From a bacterium (lineage in GTDB: Bacteria > Desulfobacterota > Anaeroferrophillalia > Anaeroferrophillales > Tharpellaceae), in assembly GCA_029935295.1 (NCBI GenBank), contig JAOZKP010000169.1:1-6325 (forward strand): DNA of 6,325 nt, in the 5' to 3' direction. The translations under genes were made by a program, and so were the position numbers. Below are positions 1 through 5,348 of this stretch, piece by piece. The first letter of the stretch is position 1. Each line of letters starts with the position of its first letter. Below the pieces are notes generated by a model. That model worked only from the letters and a program-made list of their open reading frames with translations. It was not told the origin of the DNA and made no database searches.

Positions 1-22
1 TGATAACCAAATATTTATTAAA
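1..22. other. Sequence downstream of the diguanylate cyclase stop
   Basis: Only 22 AT-rich bases follow the TAG stop before the window edge. No terminator or gene can be recognised in them; the 3' end of the operon transcript lies outside. Confidence 0.5.
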
Positions 23-1834
23 CTATGCTTCGGCTAGAACAACACAGTTTCTGCCGCTCTCTTTCCCTTTGTACAGGGCCGCATCAGCACTGTTTATACA
101 GGAGTTAATGTCTGTGTTGGAATCACAAAACCCGCATACACCGAAAGTCAGTGTGACTGATAATTTCAAGTCATTATACTCATAGATACTACCGGCGATC
201 TTTTCCCTGATTTTTTCTGCAACTGTTTTTCCTCCATTACGGTTTGTATCTGGAAAGAGAAATAAAAACTCTTCGCCACCCCATCGGGCAAGAGCGTCTT
301 GTTCTCTTATGGAGGATTGCATTGTTTCAGTCACGGAAGTCAAGACTAAATCACCGCAGTCATGACCATGTCTATCATTAAATAATTTAAAGTTATCAAT
401 ATCACAAATAACAATTGTAAAAGGTGTCATATTCCGTTTAAAGCGGGCTGCTTCATTTTTTAATTTTTCCAGCATACTTCTTCGGTTGTAGAGCCCGGTT
501 AAGGGGTCGGTGGTCGCAAGCCGCTCCATCTCTTTATGAGCTTTGATTAACTCTTCATTTTTCTCGTTAAGTTTTCTGGTTCTGGTTTGCACTTTCTGTT
601 CGAGATTAATGTTGGCATCTTCAAGTTGTTCAAATAGTGATGCCCTCTGAATCATTTTTCCAGCCAGATTTGATATCCCCAGATAAACCTCCAGCAACTG
701 GTTTGAAATAGCATCTGTTCTTTTGTGACCAATGATAAGCACCTCTTTGATCCTGTCACTTGTTTTCAGAGGGAATATTGCCGTCATCAGAGGTTCTGAG
801 CCATCGGTTTTATAGGTGGTTAGAAATTCACTTTCTATAACATCATGAATTTGCTCTTTCATCTCTTCAGACAGGATATTTATTTTGGTACTGTCATTCA
901 TTTTCTCATCAAAAAGATGGATTTCCCCGGCGGATGATTTTTCAGCGATACAGACAAGATCAGTTGCAAAAGTATTTTCTATTATCTGTTTAATTTCACA
1001 CCTGATGTTCTGATAGGAGGTAATGTTGGTAATAAATTGGGCTATAGTGATAAAACCTCCGAGATGTTTATGTCCCTGAATGACCTGTTCATACTCTACC
1101 AATTTGACCTGTTTCTGAATCAGGCTGTCAAATGAATCTTTGAGTATTTTTTTTGTCCTCACAAAATAAATATCAAAAATAGTAAGCCCGATTACTCCGA
1201 TTATAAAGGTCAAAATGTGAATAAGCCAGGGAAACCAGTTGACACTGTTTCCCGGCATCGGAAAGATCAGGCTGACTCCACCTCGAATATCTCCGACGTT
1301 GTATCCTTGACAGTCATGACAGGATAAACAGTCTGGTTTAACCCGCAATGGTTCGATATAATGATATGTTTTCTGACCCTTACTGGTAACAATCTCAGAG
1401 AGAAACATTTGCCCCTGCTCAAATTTAAGCAGGGCTTCTTTTTCCCAGTCTGTGGCTCTGTTTTTCGGGCGAATAGGATTTAAACTGGTAAGGTGAATTC
1501 GAAGATTTCCCTCCTTTTGCGCCAGTTCAGCCAATTGACGAGTCATCATGGCTGGATTTATTTTAGTCAGATGTACACCTTCAACGGTGGTTAAATCACG
1601 CAACTTACCTTTAAGGCAAGGGTTGGGTGAAACATGTTCGGATATGGGAGCATAAACTCCTCCCAGCATGCTGTTCCAGGAGCGCGTCAAGATGACCTGT
1701 TTAAGGTAGGTACGGGCCGTTTGTAAAATAAGCTCTTCTTGATGTTCTCTGTAAATCTTAAGATTCAAAAACAACGAAAGAGTTAACAGGCAGAACCAGC
1801 CCATAATAACTGCACTAAAAACTTTTTTTCTCAT
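23..1834 (-). CDS. Membrane diguanylate cyclase with periplasmic Tll0287-like (DUF3365) haem sensor domain
   Basis: This 603-residue inner-membrane protein should make c-di-GMP from two GTP in response to a periplasmic signal. A TM helix at about 6-25 is followed by a periplasmic domain of roughly 26-200. That domain has the DUF3365/Tll0287-like pattern (SLNP near 117-120, PLRV near 162-165) ending in a c-type haem motif CLSCH at 169-173, with an extra Cys at 175. A second TM helix (about 202-225) leads to a GAF-like region (about 255-395, fold inferred), a coiled coil (about 398-440) and a GGDEF domain. The GGDEF domain looks active: DPLTGLYNRR at 443-452, metal ligand Asp478, GGEEF at 519-523, and an inhibitory I-site RxxD at 510-513. 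The ATG at 1834-1832 overlaps the preceding stop as ATGA and has only a weak SD, so translation is probably coupled to the methyltransferase gene. The stop is TAG. Domain calls are firm; the ligand (haem redox state, gas or small molecule) is unknown. Confidence 0.92.
   Translation of the reverse strand: MRKKVFSAVIMGWFCLLTLSLFLNLKIYREHQEELILQTARTYLKQVILTRSWNSMLGGVYAPISEHVSPNPCLKGKLRDLTTVEGVHLTKINPAMMTRQLAELAQKEGNLRIHLTSLNPIRPKNRATDWEKEALLKFEQGQMFLSEIVTSKGQKTYHYIEPLRVKPDCLSCHDCQGYNVGDIRGGVSLIFPMPGNSVNWFPWLIHILTFIIGVIGLTIFDIYFVRTKKILKDSFDSLIQKQVKLVEYEQVIQGHKHLGGFITIAQFITNITSYQNIRCEIKQIIENTFATDLVCIAEKSSAGEIHLFDEKMNDSTKINILSEEMKEQIHDVIESEFLTTYKTDGSEPLMTAIFPLKTSDRIKEVLIIGHKRTDAISNQLLEVYLGISNLAGKMIQRASLFEQLEDANINLEQKVQTRTRKLNEKNEELIKAHKEMERLATTDPLTGLYNRRSMLEKLKNEAARFKRNMTPFTIVICDIDNFKLFNDRHGHDCGDLVLTSVTETMQSSIREQDALARWGGEEFLFLFPDTNRNGGKTVAEKIREKIAGSIYEYNDLKLSVTLTFGVCGFCDSNTDINSCINSADAALYKGKESGRNCVVLAEA
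1831..1834 (-). other. ATGA stop-start overlap coupling the methyltransferase/activator and diguanylate cyclase genes
   Basis: The methyltransferase/activator gene ends in TGA at 1833-1831 and the cyclase gene begins with ATG at 1834-1832, a four-base overlap. Only a weak SD (GGA, 3 nt before the ATG) precedes it, so initiation probably depends on ribosomes finishing the upstream gene. This ties the sensor cyclase to the methyl-transfer operon. Confidence 0.7.
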
Positions 1835-4485
1835 AATTCCATGGGGCTCAGAAATAGATTTTGAAAGAAGACTTCATCAAAGTCTTCACAATTTGCAAGA
1901 TTTATGATCTTTAGCTGTCTCTTTATCCGGTTTAATTTTTCTTCTGCATCTGCAGCCAGCAGAACCTGTTCGCAGCCATTGATGGCACTATTACCACAGA
2001 GCTTAATCCGTCCAGAATCTATCGGCGGCAAGAGGCCGATATTTTGGGCCTTATTGATGTTGAGGTGATAACCAAAGGCGCCGCCAATATATAGCTGCTT
2101 TATCCCGGTAAATTTCATACCTGCTTTATTTAATAGGATATTAAGGCCGGTTGCGATTGCCGATTTTGCTCTTTGAATTAAATCAATATCTTTGAGGGTC
2201 AAGCTGATATCTTTTTTAGATAGTTCGAAACGATTTCCGGAAATATCTGGACTGAATTTCCCGACATTTGTCAATTGGTTAGAGGTTATTAGATCGGAGA
2301 CTAAATCCACCAGTCCGGAACCGCAGATTCCCCGTGGCTCACAATGGTCAATTACTGAAAATTCCATATTGCCGTGTTCCTTGAGGTCAAAGCGGTAGAT
2401 TGCTCCCGATTCACCCGGCATACCGCAGCTTATCCCGCAACCCTCAAAGGCAGGCCCTCCGGCAGCCGAGGTTGTCCATAGTGTTTCCCCATCCCACAGA
2501 GCCATCTCTGAATTTGTGCCAAAATCAATTAAGATGCTTCCGGGTTCACCTTCGTTCAGAGATGTTGCAAGAATGCCAGCCGTAAGATCAGAGCCTATAA
2601 ATCCAGCAATGGGTGGAATAATTTCAATCTCAGCCTGGGGGAAAATTTGCCAAGCGGATGCCCAACTCGAGGTGTCCGGCAATTGCAGGTCAATTGGCTG
2701 ATCCCAGTATCGGGGATTGAGCAGAAGTTCAAATTTATGCCCGGTCAGCAATGTCAGCATGGCCGTATTGCCAGCTAAAACCATTCGCGTAACCTGTTTA
2801 AGATTAATTCCATCAGCTACAGCCATATCCCAGAATATTTCTTTAATGGCTTCTACTACTTCCCGACTCATACTTTGGGCCTTCTGCGGAGATTCCGCCG
2901 CTGTCATAATTCGGGTTAAAACATCGGAACCATGTTTAAGCTGTGGATTTAAACCGTAACGCGTGGTCAGTAATTGTCCATCTGTTAAATTAAAAAGAGT
3001 CACGCTGATAGCGGTTGTCCCCAGGTCAACAGCGGCTCCGTAGGGGTGTTTAACTTGATCATTTAAATAGTATGGCTCGGTTGTTATGTCGGAGAGTAAA
3101 TATGGTTTGCCGGGGCTAAAGTGATATTTATCTTCTGGTATGTTTTTCCAGCTCGAAGCCGGAACTTTATTGATGATCTCTATTTTTAAATCTTCTTGGG
3201 GAGTCACCTGACAAGCCAGGCGCACTCCTCCAGCAAGCTGTTTTTCGCTTAAAAGTAATTTTTCATTTTCTTCGGGTTGATCTATAACTCCGTCTATAAT
3301 ACGGACAAGACACAGACCGCAGGCCCCATTCCCCAAACATCCGGTTCGAACCTGGTGGTCAGTGGCGTTAAGAATTGTTCTTAACGATTTTCCCGGAGAG
3401 AATGAGATAACAAAGTTTTCTTCATCTCCTCCTGCATCCGCCATGAGAGTAATTTTCGGCAGGTTAGTTCCCCTTTGCTTTTTTTTTACAGACTCAACCA
3501 TGGCCTTTATATTTTCCGGCTTTGCCTGAAGTGGAATTTCACATCCGGCGCATAGAATAAATCCTCTCCGTTTTGAAAACTGTTCAAGTAAATCAGCGGA
3601 AATGGCGCTGATTTCCCCCGGTTCACCATATTCAAAAAGAACTGGTTTAATATTTCCATTAACACAGATTCCAGGCAGTGACTTTTTGATCGTTTCAGGG
3701 GTAACGCAATAATCAAAATTTGCAATATCAACGTCCGCTTCCGCATAATATGGCAATATGGGATCTATGTTGCCGGTGATAAACAACCAGTTTGCCGAGG
3801 CGCCGGCTGCTTTAAAAGCGCGAAATATTTTTTTTAACCGTGGCAGTTCAAATTCACGAAAAAATTGTGGCGGGATAACCTCAGATGAAGCAGAAACATC
3901 AAAAAGAATGGGCAAGTGAACTCCCGCATTTATTTGGGCCACGCCGAAAGAGATACAGAACTCCGTGCAAAAATCCAACAGCTGGGTAAAGATTTCAGGC
4001 TCGTCAACTGCCAAATAGAGGGTTTTTTCCATCCCCATTAATTGACAGGCAAGATTTAAAGGGCCTAAAGCAACTCCGACAACCAGGGTGTTGTGGCCCA
4101 CCTCTTGACGCAAGATGGAGGCCGCCTGCAAAAGTTCCGGTATCCGTCCGGCTCGCGTAAAGTCAGGCAGTGAGAGGTTGAAGATGTCAGAAGGTGAGGA
4201 TATTGCGTAGTTTTTTATGCCAGCATAGGAATTATGCTCATATTGCAGAACCGAGCCCATGGCTTCGGTTTCTACATTTACATCCATCAAGGCAAAAACA
4301 GCATCATAGTTATAATGTTCCAGAGCCTGTATTTGACATTTGGCCAGCAGCTCTCCATCCTGAAGGTATCTGTCCATCGAGATATTGGCAAGATGTGCAG
4401 CATGACCAAAAACCGGGGCGATAATCGGTGTGCGATCGGTTTCCTGAAAATTTATCGCCGCCGTTACTCGTTCTAGGCTATTCAT
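1831..4485 (-). CDS. Fused URO-D-type corrinoid methyltransferase and RACo-type reductive activator of corrinoid proteins
   Basis: This 884-residue cytoplasmic protein is numbered from the ATG at 4485-4483. Residues about 1-335 match the URO-D/MtaA/CmuA methyltransferase family and end in the usual LCAGCEIP (Cys315) and PENIKAM (323-329) segment. Residues about 344-440 are a ferredoxin-like domain with [2Fe-2S] ligands C383, C389, C392 (CX5CX2C) and C425. Residues about 483-884 form a complete RACo ASKHA domain: DLGTT 487-491, GNTAM 572-576, DFGTNSE 654-660, GGPAFEG 676-682, GICGSG 719-724, IGGAFG 800-805. Each half has normal family length. The inferred job is methyl transfer with the adjacent corrinoid protein plus ATP-dependent reduction of inactivated Co(II). 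The zinc HxC pair expected near 235-237 is Phe-Ile-Thr, so the acceptor may not be a thiol. I chose ATG over the TTG just before it because the ATG has GAGG 7 nt upstream and overlaps the previous stop (TGATG). A nine-A run lies at the domain junction, so the fusion itself needs confirming. The substrate cannot be assigned. Confidence 0.9.
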   Translation of the reverse strand: MNSLERVTAAINFQETDRTPIIAPVFGHAAHLANISMDRYLQDGELLAKCQIQALEHYNYDAVFALMDVNVETEAMGSVLQYEHNSYAGIKNYAISSPSDIFNLSLPDFTRAGRIPELLQAASILRQEVGHNTLVVGVALGPLNLACQLMGMEKTLYLAVDEPEIFTQLLDFCTEFCISFGVAQINAGVHLPILFDVSASSEVIPPQFFREFELPRLKKIFRAFKAAGASANWLFITGNIDPILPYYAEADVDIANFDYCVTPETIKKSLPGICVNGNIKPVLFEYGEPGEISAISADLLEQFSKRRGFILCAGCEIPLQAKPENIKAMVESVKKKQRGTNLPKITLMADAGGDEENFVISFSPGKSLRTILNATDHQVRTGCLGNGACGLCLVRIIDGVIDQPEENEKLLLSEKQLAGGVRLACQVTPQEDLKIEIINKVPASSWKNIPEDKYHFSPGKPYLLSDITTEPYYLNDQVKHPYGAAVDLGTTAISVTLFNLTDGQLLTTRYGLNPQLKHGSDVLTRIMTAAESPQKAQSMSREVVEAIKEIFWDMAVADGINLKQVTRMVLAGNTAMLTLLTGHKFELLLNPRYWDQPIDLQLPDTSSWASAWQIFPQAEIEIIPPIAGFIGSDLTAGILATSLNEGEPGSILIDFGTNSEMALWDGETLWTTSAAGGPAFEGCGISCGMPGESGAIYRFDLKEHGNMEFSVIDHCEPRGICGSGLVDLVSDLITSNQLTNVGKFSPDISGNRFELSKKDISLTLKDIDLIQRAKSAIATGLNILLNKAGMKFTGIKQLYIGGAFGYHLNINKAQNIGLLPPIDSGRIKLCGNSAINGCEQVLLAADAEEKLNRIKRQLKIINLANCEDFDEVFFQNLFLSPMEL
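3460..3476 (-). promoter_or_regulatory. Internal Shine-Dalgarno-like AAAGGGGA at the start of the activator domain
   Basis: AAAGGGGA at 3476-3469 lies immediately after the nine-A run and just before the first ferredoxin strand. Seven bases separate its last G from an in-frame CTG (3462-3460, Leu342). The first in-frame ATG (3444-3442, Met348) is about 25 nt away, too far for normal use. This could be the old ribosome binding site of a once-separate activator gene, or could still start some activator from CTG. Chance is possible in purine-rich coding sequence. Confidence 0.25.
3464..3489 (-). other. Candidate -1 frameshift (slippery) site at the methyltransferase/activator junction
   Basis: The mRNA has nine consecutive A (3487-3479) followed by G, encoding Lys334-336. 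The last seven bases (3484-3478) are A AAA AAG in the correct codon phase, the same heptamer as the E. coli dnaX frameshift site. After a -1 slip the next codons are GCA AAG GGG AAC and then TAA (3466-3464). This gives a 340-residue methyltransferase ending K-A-K-G-N, without the activator. Transcriptional slippage adding one A gives the same end. A possible 7-bp stem (3463-3457 with 3440-3439 and 3435-3431, 3-nt bulge, 16-nt loop) lies 14 nt downstream, farther than in typical sites. No strong upstream SD stimulator is visible. The motif is seen directly; its use is inferred. A8 runs also occur elsewhere in these genes. Confidence 0.4.
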
Positions 4486-4496
4486 CAAGACGCCTC
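4483..4496 (-). promoter_or_regulatory. Ribosome binding site and TGATG stop-start overlap fixing the methyltransferase/activator start
   Basis: GAGG at 4496-4493 stands 7 nt before the ATG at 4485-4483. The stop codon of the corrinoid protein (TGA, 4487-4485) shares its final A with that ATG. An in-frame TTG directly precedes the ATG (4488-4486), but the spacing and the stop-start overlap favour ATG. This arrangement supports translational coupling and near-equal output of corrinoid protein and its partner enzyme. Confidence 0.75.
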
Positions 4497-5141
4497 ATTT
4501 TTCACAGAATTGATGTATATCTCACCATCAAAAGCTGTTTCGGCAACAAAGTCCACATTTAAAAGATCTTTGGATGATTGCTTTAAGGCTGCCCCTCCAG
4601 CAATTACCTTGATGTGTTGAAGATTGCATTCTGCCAGAGATTCTTTGATTTTTTGCACGAGCGGAATAACGGATATGATTAATCCGCTGACCCCGATAAG
4701 AAAGGCTTTCTCTTCTCTGGCAGTATTGATTAATTCTTCCAGAGGACAATTTTTCCCGCAGTCTACCACCCGGTAACCATTTATAGTTAAAATCGTTTTT
4801 AGAATATTTTTACCGAGATCATGGACGTCTCCTTCCAGGGTGGCCAGAATAATGGTGCCTTTTGTCGGCGGCGGCATCGCACTAGCGGGAAACAGTTCCT
4901 GCATGACCGAGGTTACGGCTCGGCCCGCCAGCATAACCTCTAATAAATTAAAATTTTCAACGGTGCACTTGTTGCTCAGGCTTACCATTGCCGGTTCAAT
5001 ACACTCTGTAACAATAACCTCGGATTTAACACCGCTCTCTATTAACTTTTTTGCTTCAATGATGGCCTGGGTTTTATCCCCATTTTTCAGCGCTTCAATG
5101 AGGCGCCCCATATTTGTCGTATCTTTGCTTGAATTATCCAT
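4485..5141 (-). CDS. Methyltransferase corrinoid protein (cobalamin-binding)
   Basis: This 218-residue cytoplasmic protein carries the cobalamin that shuttles the methyl group. Residues about 10-88 form the helical cap domain (B12-binding_2 type), with LIEALKNGD at 14-22 and FNLLEVMLAGRAV near 64-76. Residues about 93-215 form the Rossmann-like B12-binding domain. The base-off signature DxHxxG is at 105-110, with His107 as the lower cobalt ligand. SGL at 152-154 replaces the common SAL/SxL, and the GG pair is at 182-183. Length is normal for MtaC/MtbC/MtvC-like proteins. An oddity is Cys-Gly-Lys-Asn-Cys at 128-132, where relatives usually have hydrophobic residues after the aspartate. The ATG has GGAG 9 nt upstream. 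The TGA stop overlaps the ATG of the methyltransferase/activator gene by one base, so the two are likely made together and act as partners. The family is sure; the substrate system is not known. Confidence 0.95.
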   Translation of the reverse strand: MDNSSKDTTNMGRLIEALKNGDKTQAIIEAKKLIESGVKSEVIVTECIEPAMVSLSNKCTVENFNLLEVMLAGRAVTSVMQELFPASAMPPPTKGTIILATLEGDVHDLGKNILKTILTINGYRVVDCGKNCPLEELINTAREEKAFLIGVSGLIISVIPLVQKIKESLAECNLQHIKVIAGGAALKQSSKDLLNVDFVAETAFDGEIYINSVKNEAS

Positions 5142-5150
5142 TCTTCACAT

Positions 5151-5154
5151 CTCC
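5151..5154 (-). promoter_or_regulatory. Ribosome binding site of the corrinoid protein gene
   Basis: GGAG at 5154-5151 is 9 nt upstream of the ATG at 5141-5139. An ATG directly abutting the GGAG (5150-5148) is followed at once by TGA and is too close to be used, so the ATG at 5141 is the start. Confidence 0.65.
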
Positions 5155-5175
5155 AAAATAGTTACTGTCTAACAT

Positions 5176-5213
5176 CATAATTGGCATAATTGGGGTCAAA
5201 TGCATAATTGGGG
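5176..5213 (+). repeat. Three direct copies of CATAATTGG(GG)
   Basis: On the plus strand CATAATTGG starts at 5176, 5185 and 5203; the second and third copies extend to CATAATTGGGG. The starts are 9 and 18 bases apart. The copies are followed by AGTAAAATTAAATTT. From memory, TTGGGGTCA and AGTAAAATT resemble sequence at the ends of REP/RAYT (Y1-transposase) elements in proteobacteria, so this may be a remnant of one. It could instead be an operator array upstream of the operon. The repeats are certain; their nature is not. Confidence 0.6.
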
Positions 5214-5265
5214 AGTAAAATTAAATTTGCCAGATTATTTTTACCGCTCCCATCACAAGAAATCG

Positions 5266-5319
5266 TTGATATCCACAAAATTTATGGCAAGAGCTTCGCT
5301 GTGGCAATACTAATATCAA
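5266..5319. repeat. Imperfect inverted repeat between the kinase and corrinoid protein genes
   Basis: On the plus strand TTGATAT (5266-5272) and CCACA (5273-5277) are followed by their complements TGTGG (5300-5304) and ATATCAA (5313-5319). This gives 5 + 7 bp with an 8-nt bulge on one side and a 22-nt loop. It could fold in the leader RNA of the corrinoid operon or near the 3' end of the kinase mRNA. It lacks a T tract and a GC-rich stem, so it is not a standard intrinsic terminator. Confidence 0.4.
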
Positions 5320-5348
5320 GCCTATCCTGACAAAAATCAAGCAGCATT

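Larger units (their letters stand above)
5142..5348. other. Intergenic region upstream of the corrinoid/methyltransferase operon
   Basis: About 207 bases separate the hybrid kinase stop from the corrinoid protein start. The promoter of the three-gene operon probably lies here, but none is convincing. The best minus-strand hexamer pairs have poor spacing: TTGACC to TATGAT at 14 nt, and TTGCCA to CATAAA at 15 nt. No GC-rich stem followed by a T run is seen after the kinase gene, so readthrough cannot be excluded. A plus-strand ORF of 37 codons (5200-5313) overlaps the repeats; it is not convincing as a gene. The region holds the direct repeats and inverted repeat listed separately. Confidence 0.6.

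Noticed and set aside
1147..1154. Other poly-A slippery runs: A8 here and at 3828-3835, and A7 near the cyclase start
   Set aside because: These encode Lys pairs inside domains or beside membrane segments, with no domain boundary at the site. They show that A runs are common here and temper the claim for the nine-A site.
2192..2959. Plus-strand ORFs of 60-80 codons opposite the activator domain
   Set aside because: They lie antisense to well-conserved coding sequence and show no recognisable protein features; they are shadows.
4486..4488. TTG start for the methyltransferase/activator gene, one codon before the ATG
   Set aside because: The ATG at 4485 has GAGG at 7 nt and forms a TGATG overlap with the preceding stop, the more usual signal.
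5145..5150. ATG TGA start-stop mini-ORF before the corrinoid protein start
   Set aside because: The ATG abuts the GGAG with no spacer, so ribosomes should select the ATG at 5141 instead.
5200..5313. Plus-strand 37-codon ORF in the intergenic gap as a real small gene
   Set aside because: The only SD-like bases (GGGG 4 nt upstream) belong to the repeat, and the frame overlaps the repeats and the inverted repeat. No family is recognised; it is treated as possible element debris.
5142..5348. Cobalamin riboswitch upstream of the corrinoid protein gene, suggested by GCCACAG on the minus strand
   Set aside because: The match to the B12-box GCCACTG is imperfect, and the other conserved boxes of the class are not found in the gap.
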